From positions 450,404 through 514,403 of the forward strand of contig JBNGIQ010009496.1 of NCBI GenBank assembly GCA_049999765.1: 64,000 nucleotides of DNA, written 5' to 3'. Numbering within the stretch: position 1 is the stretch's first letter; every line of letters starts with the position of its first letter. This document shows positions 23,133-36,862 of this stretch, in pieces. A program made the translations under genes and the position numbers. Source of the DNA: Phaeoceros laevis (Eukaryota; Anthocerotophyta; Anthocerotopsida; Notothyladales). The notes beneath the pieces are model-generated. The model saw nothing but the letters and a program-made list of their open reading frames with translations. It ran no database searches and was not told where the DNA came from.

Positions 23133-24482
23133 ATGTCAACCGCCCAGGGCTCCTCCTTCTTCTCGAGCATCGGCGCTGCCCTGCACAGGCTTCCCATTCC
23201 GCCTTCTGGAAACATCTTTGCTGCCTCAACGAAGCGGGGGGTGCCTGGAATCCAAAGCTTCGAGGCAAACCTCACAGATCGCATCACCAGCCTGAAGCCC
23301 GCTTCCGAGACGGACTTTCTGACCCTCCTGTGGCTGTCTGCAGGCATGTCCGTGGTTCTCAGCTCCCACTCCGCAGTGGAGAACCTGATTCCCGACCTGG
23401 AGCAGTCGCCCCTGACCAAGAGGGACGAGAAGTGGGTGTCGGAATTTCTGGACGAGAGCGCCAAGCTGCTGGACGTGTGCAACGGCCTGAGAGAGAGCGT
23501 GGCCCAGCTGGAGGAATGCCAGATGCTGGTGCAGCTGGTGCTGCATAACCTGAATGTGGGTTGCGTGACTTCCTTCTCGGAGGGGCAGTTGCAGCGGGCT
23601 AAGAAGGCCGTGCTGGATTGCCAGGCTCTGATTGAGAGGCATGCAAGGGACGACGATCAGGATCTGGACCTGTCATGGCTCGAGAGAGGAGGGTTCGGGG
23701 CCTCAGGGCGGATGTTTTCCCTGGATCGGAGACGATCGAACAGCTGGGGAGGGTCATCAAAGGAGAGGGCGGCGGGCCTTCAACGATTGCAAAGCAAAGC
23801 TTTCAACGGCAGCACCACAATCAAGGAGGGTGACGCTGAAGTGCAACAACAGCAGCAACCACAAAACCTGCCCCCTGCTGTGAAGACAGTGAAGAAGGCA
23901 GCAGATCGGATCCCCGAGATCGAGCTGCTCAAGAGCATGACGGAGAAGTTCGTCCCTCCCAAGGGCATGGATGCCTCGAAGAGGAGGAACGCCTTCATAG
24001 CCGGCATCTACGCAGCCAAGGTGACCACGGTGTGCATTCTTGGAGTGGTGTATGTGACTCTAAAAAGCAAGGCGGGCACAGATGGCCTGGATTTGCTGAT
24101 GAGCTGCTCATCTCAGATCAGCCGCCAATTCACGTGGGCACCACCTCTTTTCGACTTGCTGGAAGGAGTGGCCGTGGAGATTGGGTTGCAAAGGAGGCAG
24201 ACGAAGCTAACGTCTTTCCTCTCAGAGCTTGTGAGCATACATAGCAGTATGGGGCGGTTGTTTGATCTCATCGAGAGTGCTCAAGCCCGCAGAGTTTTTC
24301 CAGTTCGTCCCAAGCAGGAAGAGGAAATGCGCGAAGAACTGGCAGCTTTGAGGCAACACTTGGAGGATTTCGAGCATGGGTTGGGGCACTTGGAGGAGCA
24401 AGTGAATGAGCTGTTCCGCATACTGATAGCGAGTAGAACACAGCTTCTCGATCTCCTGGGCAACTCCAAGGGTCTATTCTAA
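23133..24482 (+). CDS. BYPASS1 (BPS1)-family protein
   Basis: Single exon, 449 aa from ATG 23133 (MSTAQGSSFFSSIGAAL). The open frame extends 33 bases upstream only through a GTG codon. Family features in order: FEANLTDRITSLKP, LTLLWLSAGMSVVLSSHSAV, LIPDLEQSPLTKRDEKWVSE, EFLDESAKLLDVCNGL, MLVQLVLHNLN, then a linker with Gln runs (~residues 240-260), a hydrophobic segment FIAGIYAAKVTTVCILGVVY (~297-317) and a C-terminal helix ending LEEQVNELFRILIASRTQLLDLL. BPS1 proteins regulate production of a mobile root signal that arrests shoot growth. Length is near that of canonical members. It lies 2.4 kb downstream of the giant BPS1-like gene on the same strand, suggesting an old tandem duplication. 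Confidence 0.88.
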   Translation: MSTAQGSSFFSSIGAALHRLPIPPSGNIFAASTKRGVPGIQSFEANLTDRITSLKPASETDFLTLLWLSAGMSVVLSSHSAVENLIPDLEQSPLTKRDEKWVSEFLDESAKLLDVCNGLRESVAQLEECQMLVQLVLHNLNVGCVTSFSEGQLQRAKKAVLDCQALIERHARDDDQDLDLSWLERGGFGASGRMFSLDRRRSNSWGGSSKERAAGLQRLQSKAFNGSTTIKEGDAEVQQQQQPQNLPPAVKTVKKAADRIPEIELLKSMTEKFVPPKGMDASKRRNAFIAGIYAAKVTTVCILGVVYVTLKSKAGTDGLDLLMSCSSQISRQFTWAPPLFDLLEGVAVEIGLQRRQTKLTSFLSELVSIHSSMGRLFDLIESAQARRVFPVRPKQEEEMREELAALRQHLEDFEHGLGHLEEQVNELFRILIASRTQLLDLLGNSKGLF

Positions 24483-26190
24483 TCTTGACTGGGGAAAAAG
24501 CAGGTGGCAGGCATGCTCGACATCCCAGAAGCTCGTCACATCTCAGTACTTTCCAGTTGGAAAAGCTCGAAGAAGCACCCAAGGATCACTGAGATGGTCA
24601 GCTTTCCCGCACTCTTACCTGTGTTCTCACTCAGCGGTCTCGACAAGGTGAGACGCAAAAGGAGGACAGCGGAAATGTGTCAGAGCTTTCCTCGACAGAT
24701 CTACATTTTGATTCCGTGGGATGAGATCCAAAGGGAAAGTGAGGGTTCATTCCAGGGGATGAGATCCAATGAGAGGGTCGTTGTGAGAAGAAAAACAGCA
24801 AGAAAGGACACACTAGCCAAGAATTTCTCCGTTTGTCCCTGTGATTTTCATTGTACGATCTGATTGTGTAAAAAAGGATGGGTTGAACTTTGCAGCTTAC
24901 CTTCCCTATTCTCTCCTACAAGCACAAAGCTACATACCACTTGCTGTACTTACATGTATACGATGAGTGTCTACTCTGAGGAGCCTGCTAGCATGGTGAA
25001 CATGGAAATATGAGTCCACTCGCTCTCCACATGGCTTGCAAGTGGGAGCTAGAGACTGTAGAGGTCCCGAGTGGGAGGTTCGAAGTTGCTGCATACAGAA
25101 AATTCATATGGTGCCTAGAAGGGGATTCCTTCATTCAGGCTGGACCCACCTACGAGCGCACTTCATGCCCAGAGTTTCTCCACATTAACAAGCATAGGAT
25201 AAGATACCTAGATCGCAGGCAGGGTGCCAATTCACACAGCTCCGTTAGCTACGTGTCACTATGGGCACTAAAGACGAAAGGACCCAAAAAGCACAAGCAG
25301 CCAACCTACCAGCCTATTCACGTCTTTGGACATTGTCAGACCAGCTCCTTTCGGACACAACGAGAGGCTTTAGATACGGACGAGCATAACCAGACGAAAA
25401 TCAAAATTGGCCACAGAGCCCCACGCCTTTTAAAGGATTAAGATACAGTCATACAGGTCTGGTGACTCTGGTCTAGGTGATTGTAAGGTGAGGAAATTGT
25501 AAGAGCACGCAACTAAACGAATAATACAATAATAGGAGGCAAGGAGCTGCCAGCAATTCGTTGGCCATGGAAAATCTAGTTTCCAACAGTGCCTTCCTGA
25601 AGTTATCGATAGCCTGGAGCTAACCTGCTTACGTATCTGAAAGCTTTGATCAAAAGGAATTTGCCCCGTTGTGAACCTTGTGAACCACATATTGCCCTTG
25701 TGCTCCACTCTCTCAAGGGAATTTTTGAGAAGCGTTAACATATCCTTCAGAGCTCAACCCCCCACCAGTCTGTGGTCCTCCCTTTCCTTGTGACAGCCAC
25801 CACACTGACAATAGCACCTGACCTGACCGAACCAACAGCATCCACTTTGAGGAAGATTTGCTGGTAGGGGCAGGGGTCCACCTACGCTCTTGGCTATTTT
25901 CCTTGGAGTGCCAGACCTAACAGCGCTCGAGGTCCCCTGTCTGTCAGCTACGTTGAAGGACATAGCCCGGAAGCTACAGCTGCACATGAGCTTAGCTTCT
26001 TCGTTGCCCTGCCACAAAAATGGCGCAGCACATTGAGGATCAAACTGCAGAATTCCAATCCAATGTGCCGCCAGCACGGCCCAAACAAACCCTTGCCGGG
26101 TATGGCTGCTCCAAGCCTGCCCGCTGTGCAGTGCGATGGACCACCATACTTGATGTGTTCCATCGCACAGATGAGGAAAAAAGCAGGGGA
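24483..26190. other. 1.7 kb spacer, no gene recognised
   Basis: Includes the 3' flanks of the BPS1-like gene and of the PP2C gene. A 143-codon plus frame at 25010-25441 has no recognised motif. Confidence 0.45.
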
Positions 26191-27384
26191 TTACTCAGTC
26201 ACTGCCCCGCCATTGGCAGCCTTCCTGCTGATAAGCTCGTGGTCCAGGAACAGGACCACGACCGTAATGTCGTCATGGAAGTGGCGGCGGACGCCGCGCT
26301 CGATGTTCTTGAGGTCGGTCAGCCGCACCTCCCTCTTGCGGGCAGCACTCTGCATAGCGGCCTTGATGAGCCGGCGGGCGATGCCGTTGCGGGGATGCCT
26401 CTGCACCATGGCCACAACCTGCTGGTTGGAAAGCTGCTCCCACAGCCCGTCGGAGGCGAAAACCACGAACCGATCCTGCGGTTGCAGATCCCGGCGCCGG
26501 ATGTGAGGCACGGCGCTGAGCACAGGCCTCTGCAGCAGCTCCGGCAGACGGAACCGCGCCTGCAGCACCTCCGGGGTGGAGAAGTCGGGCAGCTTGAGGT
26601 AGAAGTCCCCGAAGGATCGCGACACCTGGATGATACCCTTGACGCGCCATACCCCGTTCTTGTAGACCACCACGTCGGGGTCCTGCGGATGCAGCGCCTG
26701 GAGCTCCGCCCTCACCTCCTGGTGGCTGGCGTTGTGCTCCTGGGACAGCTCCAGCGCCTCCCCGGATGCGGTGCCAAGCACCGCCCGGGAGTCCCCCAGG
26801 CTGGCCACGAAGAGCGTCCCTCCGGGAGCCAGCAGCCCGACCAGGGCACAGCAGCCGGTGCCTGCGATCTGGGGCCGTTGCCGCACCGTGCGGGTCACAT
26901 GCCCGTGGAAGCCCTGCTCCGTGAGCAGGAAGGCCCGCCGGATGAGATCCTCATTCAGCAGCTCCCCTGCTGCCACCATCCGCTGCAGGTGCCCGTAGAG
27001 GTGCTGGTTCACAAACCTGGCGGCATCAGGGCCGCCATGGCCGTCATACACCCCGACGAACGTCCCTAGCGCGGCCGTGGACTCCACTCGGAACTCGTCC
27101 TCCAGCACCACGTTGGCTTGCACCACGGCGATGCTGAAAGCCCCCGCAGCCGTCACCCCCAGATCCCGGTACCGCAGCAGCTGATCACTCCTGTCCTGCA
27201 CGATCTCCTCNNNNNNNNNNNNNNNNNNNNNNNNNNNNNNNNNNNNNNNNNNNNNNNNNNNNNNNNNNNNNNNNNNNNNNNNNNNNNNNNNNNNNNNNNN
27301 NNNNNNNNNNACCGCCCCTCCCCCTCCTCGCCAGCACGATGCTAGCATTCTTTCCCACCAGCCCCAGCATCCCTCATCTCTCAT
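26191..27384 (-). CDS. Clade-D type protein phosphatase 2C (N-terminus interrupted by assembly gap)
   Basis: Ser/Thr phosphatase of the PP2C.D class, which in Arabidopsis dephosphorylates plasma-membrane H+-ATPases and is inhibited by SAUR proteins. Downstream of the gap the frame is continuous and carries the core motifs: AFSIAVVQANVVLEDE, VGVYDGHGGPDAARFVNQHL, GTGCCALVG, LFVASLGDSRAVLG, SQEHNASHQEVR, WRVKGIIQVSRSFGD, FASDGLWEQLSNQ, HPRNGIARRLIK and RRHFHDDITVVVLFLD. The metal-binding Asp residues (DGHGG, DGLW, DDI) are present. ATG 27384 (MRDEGCWGWWERM) is upstream of 100 Ns, so the residues between ~25 and ~58, and whether an intron lies there, are unknown. No intron is seen after the gap. 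Confidence 0.9.
   Translation of the reverse strand: MRDEGCWGWWERMLASCWRGGGGAXXXXXXXXXXXXXXXXXXXXXXXXXXXXXXXXXXEEIVQDRSDQLLRYRDLGVTAAGAFSIAVVQANVVLEDEFRVESTAALGTFVGVYDGHGGPDAARFVNQHLYGHLQRMVAAGELLNEDLIRRAFLLTEQGFHGHVTRTVRQRPQIAGTGCCALVGLLAPGGTLFVASLGDSRAVLGTASGEALELSQEHNASHQEVRAELQALHPQDPDVVVYKNGVWRVKGIIQVSRSFGDFYLKLPDFSTPEVLQARFRLPELLQRPVLSAVPHIRRRDLQPQDRFVVFASDGLWEQLSNQQVVAMVQRHPRNGIARRLIKAAMQSAARKREVRLTDLKNIERGVRRHFHDDITVVVLFLDHELISRKAANGGAVTE
27211..27310. other. Assembly gap (100 N) inside the PP2C gene
   Basis: Exactly 100 Ns, the usual placeholder for a gap of unknown size. The frame reads through by arithmetic only, which is not evidence of true continuity. Confidence 0.97.
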
Positions 27385-28515
27385 CAAGGTTGCAATTTCC
27401 CCCGGATCAGCCGATCAAATCCACCTTCTGCCACCACGCGGGGGCACCTCTGACGGAGATGCCGCAACAAGAAAGGGGGCGAGCCGGATGTTGGAGATGA
27501 AGACGAAGAAGAAGCAGAAGAGGAAGAATGAAGATGAAGACAAGGCCTATCTCAGGAGTCCATTGCCCCGCGCGGATCCCTCCTGACACCGGCCATGTCG
27601 GGAGCGTCGCATCAGTGCCACCACTGTAGGCCGCGCGGCGTCGATTGAGCTCCAGCGCCATGGCCCGGGGCCTCTTGAGCCCCCCCGCTTGCTCCCGCCA
27701 GCCCTGCTGTCTGTCTTCCCCCTGCCGCCTCCTCAGTTACGGCCTGCTCGCTTGCGCGGGTGGGTTCGGTGACGTCCAACGGTAGGCACGTAGGCACCTG
27801 GCGGGGTGGGCGTTCTTTACTCAATTATTACGACAATATTATTGCTCACTTATTACTATTATGTCGACATTGTCGAGGAAGCGTCGGTTATATATTATGT
27901 TGCAGCTGGTGCCCGGGGAAGGCGTTTTGTTGCTGCATTCGCATTTCAAAAGGAGTCAATATTCTTCCGCCCTGACCGGAAGCGGAATCCCAAATCCCAT
28001 TGCGCGGATAGGAATCCAGGCAGGCCGTGGGCCAAACGCCACTGGCGCTTCTTGGAATGCGCGGTTGCTTCTTGCATGCCCAAAGGGCCCCGTGAGACAC
28101 TTCTCCTCTGTACCATTTAGGCCTCTAGACTACACAAGCCGGTGGCCGTACCGCTTTCTAGTGATTTACTTGTCTTGGGAGCCTTCCTTTGCAGCGTCCT
28201 TGGTAGACTAGACCATCAGTCCAATGTTCAGTTTATTGGAGAAGGAGGGAGGAAAAGGTCATGATCGATCTTGAGGTGGAAATGGACAACTCATGAGTCC
28301 GGAGGAAGGAGAGGCGATATTGTCCCCTTCCAACAAAACGTACGGACTTCAACATCGGCACTATCGATCTTTTTATGTTACTTAATGGAAACGCGTTTCC
28401 ATTGGCAAAGAAACAAATGGAACGCGTTTTAGGTTTTCACTTTTGCGTTCCTATATGGGTTTTAAAATAAATCCTGAAGGCGATTAAAAAATGAGAGGGA
28501 GAAAGGAGAAAAACA

Positions 28516-28617
28516 GCGTTTCTATGCTGTATGCGGTTTTATGACCTCCTTTGGAAGTTGTGAGGAGCGTTTCTATGCTATATGCAGTTTTATGACCTCC
28601 TTTGGAAGTTGTGAGGA
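28516..28617. repeat. 51-bp tandem repeat, two copies
   Basis: Copies 28516-28566 and 28567-28617 differ at only two positions (gctgtatgcg versus gctatatgca). Confidence 0.9.
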
Positions 28618-29009
28618 GGTGTTGCACGACCCTTTAGCGCTCATGCCATATCGAAAGGAGGTCGCATAGAGTTGCACCAAATCGAAAGAGGAGGTTGGTG
28701 TGAGTCGGACTTCAAAAGGAGGTCGTGGCTGCTCAAAGAATTTCACAATTGCGGAGATGCAAGTTGGCTTGCCACCATGAAAGATTTGAAGAGTGTTGTC
28801 TCAATACTATTTTTTAGGTTGAGTGAATGCCACAATAATGTTGTTCAATGTCAAATTGAATCACCATTGATGTGTCACTATTTCAAATAAGTGAACGTAA
28901 TCAAGGGAAGCTCTTGGAAGTAAAATCAAATCAATAGAAAAAACTAAAAAACTTTTAGCGGCTTGCTTGCTGGTGGCAGCCAACTTTTTCGCGGCTTTCT
29001 TTCCATGGC

Positions 29010-29180
29010 ATCCACCCCTTAATGTTATATTTTGTATACTTTTTTGTGTAGTTAGGAGCTCAAACTCAAGCCTCAAAGTATGTACTTCTCTACATCCATA
29101 GAGAATCGACCCCATAATGTTACATTTTGTAGCCTTTTTTTATGTAGTTGGGGAGCTCACAGTATGTAGTTCTCTACATC
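29010..29180. repeat. Diverged direct repeat of ~75-90 bp, two copies
   Basis: Both copies run from ccNNtaatgttaNattttgta through atgtagtt/gtgtagtt and gagctca to agtatgtaNttctctacatc. The second is followed at ~29193-29230 by ggatagag...ctctatcc, an 8-bp perfect hairpin, suggesting a degraded mobile element. Confidence 0.65.
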
Positions 29181-30392
29181 GTCGGACAGAGCTGGATGCG
29201 CTGGATAGAGCTCCATGCGCTCTATCCAACTGCATAAAATGTTAAATTTTTTTAAAATATCACATCTGTAGTTATAATAAAAAATGTGATAAGGATAGAA
29301 CGGGAGCGATATGGCCTCTTGGGGCATTAAGGGTTAAGACTTAAGAGCTAAGAGCTTAATTTGGTCACGCTTGAAACACGGAGGTAACATTAAACAGTTG
29401 TTTCAAGGCTCGGAGACGTCGTACACTTAGCGAAAATCAATGGTGTTGCCTGGTACGAGGGAATAAGTAGGAAACTGTGAATTAGTAGGCAGGGGATTCC
29501 GAAGAAGAAAGAAGTTCATTTCTGACGTTGGGTAATGCTCCATTGTCACGAAATGAAGGGTGACCAAAAATACGATAGGGGAGGAACCACAGGCTATGGC
29601 CAGCTACGTTATACCGCACGAATGAGTGAGGGAGAGAAAAAATCTGTCCGAGACAGGCCGGTAAAGGTCTGAAGGGCGGCGACAGGACCGTTTGCACACT
29701 AGGACCGGGTGGAGCTTGCTGTTGTCTTGACAAGCCATCGTCACATACGTCTGTCGGCAACGGTCGCCACGTCGCCCCCGGCAAGGTGTGTGGCAATGTG
29801 GCAAGGCCAAAAACTTGCAAGGATAAGGCTTAGAGCTGGGTGGGACCGATTTGATTGAGACCAAGGTTACGATAAAAAGCTGCCGTGGCCGTGTATCCCA
29901 AGGGAGACTCACTGGCAAAGCATGATTGTGAAGTGGGGTCAGTGGTCCGCAACTGAATTTGGCCGAACGTGTTTGATCGCACGCTCACTCTGATACTCTG
30001 TTAATCCAAGGTGGAATCGGCACCAGCAGACTCGAGCTACAGGTAGCTATGAAGCTTGGAGAAGGACAGTCTGGAGCCGCTGGGAACCGAGAAAGAGGAC
30101 TGCAGGCAACAGATATTTTCAGGTTCTCCAAAGATCCGTGCAGGCTGCCATTCCGTGATGCCACAACGCTGAGCTGGGAGCAGCTAGGAAGCTTAGTCTG
30201 CGATGGCGAGTTCGGCTTCAAATTGCAGCGGATGGCAGGGGCAGGCACACTCGGGGCTTGGGGCCAGCAATTTCTCTTCTCATCCGCGTTCTCGCCGCCG
30301 ATCATCTCTTCAACTGTCTCTAAGAATCACGATCCGCGAACTGCTGTGCCTGAGAGATCTGAAAGTTTTGCTGCCTCAATTCCGGAAGCACA

Positions 30393-31579
30393 ATGTCTAA
30401 TGAACTGATTGCACCGCAAGGTGATGAGCCGATCACCACGCCCGTTGCGGATGCTTCTTCCTACCGAGAAGCTGAGTGGCCTGACCGTGGAACGCGGATT
30501 GTGGATGTTCCCTTCTTGCCTGCCTTCTTCCATGGTCAGGATGCAGGGAGTCAAGCCGATCGGTCAGGCTGGACTCCGGCCCCTACCTGTCTGTTCCGCG
30601 TTCAGGTGCACCTCGTCACAGGGCTTCTTCCCCCGTCCTCTACCCTAACCTTGGTCGTGCATACCTCAACTGTCACCACTTCAGAGGACGAATCACAACA
30701 CGATTTTGAGGTGTCATTCTCGCGTGGCCGCCCTCCAGGCTACCAGGCTGAAGTTCCCTCTGGTTCCTTTGCCGTATCCAATCCCGGTTTGGTTGTTCTT
30801 CACGCATCTGTGCTTCAAGAGCAGCACCTGTTTCATTTGCGCATACACCAGCCCTTGCAAGCTGCTCGGATGTGGTGCAGCAATCTGCTTGACAGGGTAC
30901 ATCTCATGAACCAAAATGCCCGAAGAATGGTTGCCCGGGCACAAGCTTGCGTTTTACTTGCAACTTTACTTGTCTGTTTCAGTACTGGCAGATTGCTTGG
31001 GGGCTACCGTAGCTCGGCTCCTGCACTTTATGTGGTACCTTTGTCTGTCATTGCAGCCCTTGCATTTTGAATCAGTAGTGTGGTGCACCGTTGCTGCATA
31101 CTGTTTGTTCTAGAGCATCCTGTTGTCCCCTTCGTCCCAGCATTCTCTGTCAGAACTGCCCAACCTTCATGCTCCGTATTGGTGTGATGTGCCTGGGAGT
31201 TTTTGTTGCGTTCGTACTCACCTACTGCTCCTGTGGCCTTGTGAAGGTCTGCGAAGCCTATATTGTATGGACGCTGTACCAGCTTGAAAATGTGACGGCA
31301 CCGAGGCTTGCTGTCTTCCGAGGATGGGAGAGACGGTTGACAATTATCTCCCACTCCCTCACCAGCATACAGCTGTCTGCAGACGGAATTCACTTGCAGT
31401 CTAGCCATATTTTGAGGTTTTTGGTTATGGCTATCGCCTGCCAACCCGGTTCAAGCCCGTCTCCTTCTTGGACAACCAGGATGAACAGAATGCTCCTCAA
31501 CTACGAAGAGAGAGGACTAGACTTGGCTTCGCAGATGACCCGACTTGCTGGCCTTCTGCTGGCGACAGGGCAGATATAG
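30393..31579 (+). CDS. Unrecognised membrane protein, two exons
   Basis: I do not recognise the family. Exon 1 from ATG 30393 (MSNELIAPQGDEPITTPV) runs to a probable donor at 31035 (GTG|GTACCT). Exon 2 follows acceptor ctctgtcag at 31153 and ends at 31579. Phase 0 joins give 355 aa. Without splicing, exon 1 would stop at 31070. Visible features: an N-terminal ~170-residue soluble part with beta-like segments (FRVQVHLVTGLLPPSSTLTL), a hydrophobic segment at ~190-208 (ACVLLATLLVCFSTGRLL), a second one after the splice (VMCLGVFVAFVLTYCSC), then a soluble tail with ILRFLVMAIAC and LASQMTRLAGLLLATGQI. The layout suggests a two-pass membrane protein. Confidence 0.5.
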
Positions 31580-31786
31580 AACCTGTGATTGTGTGAAATC
31601 TGTGTGAAACTCTTTGTGCACTTGTACAAAGACCAGACTCTCGTAGACTATTAGCAAAATATTCCTCACGCCCTACCGGGCCCTGTGGCCGCCAGGTGCT
31701 TGTCATCTTGTGCTTCAGGATGTGACACATGGCCCGGAGCAATCTTGCGTGTCCTCAGATAACTATTCTTATAATGAAGCAGACTC

Positions 31787-34375
<2,589 letters not shown>

Positions 34376-34516
34376 GGTATGCACCAAGGGCTTCCCGCCG
34401 TCTCTAGAAACAAATAACAAGATGATGAACGAATAATAAGCCTCCAGGAATTCAATCTAGCATGAGCTCGATAAAACTGTCCGCATGGACCCCTTGGACC
34501 GGCAGTTTTGTCGAAG
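34376..34516. promoter_or_regulatory. Probable short bidirectional promoter (DAPL / PPR)
   Basis: Only 141 bp separate the start codons of the divergent aminotransferase and PPR genes, so promoter elements and leaders must be shared or lie inside transcribed sequence. No TATA box was placed. Confidence 0.5.
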
Positions 34517-36571
34517 ATGATGCTGGTGGCAAGGTGTTTATTCCTTCCTTCAAACAAAGCAGATCGGATCTTCCCACATGTGCTGATTTTTTGGAGACCA
34601 AATTGCTTCTATCACGGGCTGGCAGCTGCATCAAAGGCCGAAATTTCTCTCCAAAGTGTGAGCTTTGAAGGTGACGCTGAAAGGTGGAAGTCCAGAGTGA
34701 GTGGTACCGTAGGGCGTGCAAGCCCATGGTCTGATTTGTCTCCAGGATCTCCCAACGGCCAGAGGAATCAGGGCCTTGTGGAGGGGGACAAAGCGTGGAG
34801 CAAGCTCTTGGAAGAGAGTAAACTTGATGATGCCTTTCAAGTCCTCGGCGTCAAAAGCCGGCAAGGAGTTGCATCCACAGACATGTTTTACCGTCTTCTC
34901 AAGGAATGCAAAGCAACAAGAAACTTGCGGATCGGCAAACAAGTTCACGCTCTTGCGATTGAAAGTGGGTATGAGTCTAACACCTTTCTGGGAAACCACA
35001 TCATCCGCATGTATGCCTCTCAGGGGTGTTTGCTTGAAGCCAGCCAGGTTTTTAGCAAACTGCCATCACCAACCGTGTACATGTGGACATCCATGATATC
35101 TGCTTACGGAGAGCACGGGCAATCTCAGCAGGCCGTTCAGCTATATCAGCAGATGAGACAATCCACCGTGAAACCAGATGATTACATTTTTGTGGCTGTT
35201 CTCAAGGCCTGTTCCAGTTTAGGAGATCTCAGCCTCGGAATGCAGGTTCATGCAGATGTGAAGGACACTAACTTTGAGACAAATATATTTGTAGGCAGCA
35301 CTCTCGTGGACATGTATGCCAAATGTGGGAATTTGGAGGAAGCTCGCAAAGTGTTCGACATGCTGCCAACAAAAAATCAGGTAACATGGAGTGCCATGAT
35401 CACAGGGTATGTGCAGCATGGACTTGGTCAGGAAGCCATTCAGCTGTATATGAGCATGCAACAGCATGCCATAACAATGGATGGTGTCACATTTGTGAGT
35501 ATACTGAAAGCTTGTGGCAGCACAGGGGCCATACAGGAGGGTAAGCGGGTTCATTCTCAGATCATCCTGAGTGGACTAGAGGCAGATGTGTTTGTTGGCA
35601 GCGCACTGGTGGACCTGTATGGTAAATGTGGGAGCCTGGAGGATGCTAGGGCGGTTTTTGACAGACTCCCAACAAAAAATGTCGTGACCTGGACTGCTCT
35701 GATCAATGCCTACGGCCAGCACAATGACTGCCGGATGGCTATGCAGTGTTTCGAGGAGATGGAGAAGCAAGGCATCAAGCCAAATGCTGCAACCTTCACC
35801 TGTCTTCTTGTTGCATGTAGTCATGTAGGCCTGGTGGACGAAGGGCAGGAGTATTTCAGGATTATGGTGCAAAATCATGGGATCACTCCCGAGATTGACC
35901 ATTACACCTGCATGGTTGATCTTCTTGGCCGCGCTGGCCGCTTGACTGAGGCAGAGGAAATGTTGAGAAGTATGCCATACGAGCACGACACTGTTGGGTG
36001 GACGTCCTTGCTGACTGCTTGCAAGATGTATGGTAACGTGGAGGTAGCAAGGCGCTGCTTTGATAGACTTCTACAACTGCAGCTTGAAGAGCCTGCTAGC
36101 TGTGTTCTCATGTCTGCCATGTATGCGGAAGCTGGAATGCAGACGGAAGCAGCGGACATAGATAGGCTGAGAAGGGATTTAGGTGCTGACAAGAAGCCTG
36201 CCAAGGCCACGATTGAACTGAACAATAAAGTGTATGAGTTTGTCGTGGGAGAAAACAGGGATGATACGTCTGCAAAACTGAGGAGTTTGACTAATCTTTA
36301 TAAAGAGGAAGCGGCAACCGCTCAGATTGACGTAAGGCAGGTAGAAGATGCGCTTTGTGGACATGCTGAGAAACTAGCACTAGCCTATGGGCTTCTGAAC
36401 ACATCTCAGGGCACAACGCTGCTAGTGACCAAGAATTTGCGCATGTGCAATCACTGCCACCATGGTACGAAGGTTATATCTCGGATGGAAAAACGAGAGA
36501 TTATTGTTAGAGATGCTCACCGTGTCCATCACTTCAAGCATGGGGTATGTTCGTGTGACGATGATGGATAG
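34517..36571 (+). CDS. PLS-class PPR protein with DYW cytidine-deaminase domain, atypical C-terminus
   Basis: Intronless, 684 aa from ATG 34517 (MMLVARCLFLPSNK). Organelle-targeted RNA-binding protein of the C-to-U editing type. P, L and S repeats run from ~residue 120 to ~480, with typical VHADVKDTNFETNIFVGSTL, LVDMYAKCGNLEEARKVFD and LPTKNVVTWTALINAYGQH. E and E+ regions follow (GYLR-type GWTSLLTACKMYGNVEVARR, IELNNKVYEFVVGE). The DYW domain has the catalytic HAE (CGHAEKLALAYGLL), the CxxC zinc ligands (MCNHC) and the late signature HHFKHGVCSC. The usual last residues G-D-Y-W are replaced by D-D-D-G before the stop. The N-terminal ~50 residues could be a targeting peptide. Divergent from the aminotransferase gene. 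Confidence 0.92.
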   Translation: MMLVARCLFLPSNKADRIFPHVLIFWRPNCFYHGLAAASKAEISLQSVSFEGDAERWKSRVSGTVGRASPWSDLSPGSPNGQRNQGLVEGDKAWSKLLEESKLDDAFQVLGVKSRQGVASTDMFYRLLKECKATRNLRIGKQVHALAIESGYESNTFLGNHIIRMYASQGCLLEASQVFSKLPSPTVYMWTSMISAYGEHGQSQQAVQLYQQMRQSTVKPDDYIFVAVLKACSSLGDLSLGMQVHADVKDTNFETNIFVGSTLVDMYAKCGNLEEARKVFDMLPTKNQVTWSAMITGYVQHGLGQEAIQLYMSMQQHAITMDGVTFVSILKACGSTGAIQEGKRVHSQIILSGLEADVFVGSALVDLYGKCGSLEDARAVFDRLPTKNVVTWTALINAYGQHNDCRMAMQCFEEMEKQGIKPNAATFTCLLVACSHVGLVDEGQEYFRIMVQNHGITPEIDHYTCMVDLLGRAGRLTEAEEMLRSMPYEHDTVGWTSLLTACKMYGNVEVARRCFDRLLQLQLEEPASCVLMSAMYAEAGMQTEAADIDRLRRDLGADKKPAKATIELNNKVYEFVVGENRDDTSAKLRSLTNLYKEEAATAQIDVRQVEDALCGHAEKLALAYGLLNTSQGTTLLVTKNLRMCNHCHHGTKVISRMEKREIIVRDAHRVHHFKHGVCSCDDDG

Positions 36572-36862
36572 GCCACAGATACTCAAACTTAATCCACAGA
36601 ACCATCCTGGAATAAGCCAGCGGTGCTAATTGCAAACTATGCCAATTTGAAATGACACGTAACCAGCTCTTTGCACCATGTGTGTTTGGGTGTGCTCAAA
36701 GAGTGAAGGACGTAAGAGACACTCTTTTTCAAACAGTCATGTATGCGCTCGAGTTAGCAATACAACTTAGCACGTATTCACCATGAAGCAGATTTCCGTG
36801 ACAGGTCCATATATTATTGTAGTGGAAGGGGTCTGACTCAGTCTGAGTGCAACAACAAAAAG

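Larger units (their letters stand above)
27385..30392. other. 3 kb spacer, AT-rich in its second half
   Basis: 27.4-27.8 kb is GC-rich and probably the PP2C leader and promoter. From ~28.2 kb the sequence is AT-rich with short repeats and no coding signal. A 119-codon frame at 30049-30408 overlaps the start of the next gene and may be a leader frame. Confidence 0.5.

Noticed and set aside
26020-27069. 349-codon plus-strand frame opposite the PP2C gene
   Set aside because: It is the antisense shadow of a GC-rich phosphatase gene; its translation shows no domain, whereas the minus strand has every PP2C motif.
27211-27310. Continuous reading frame through the Ns in the PP2C gene
   Set aside because: 100 N is a placeholder length; in-frame continuity across it has no meaning.
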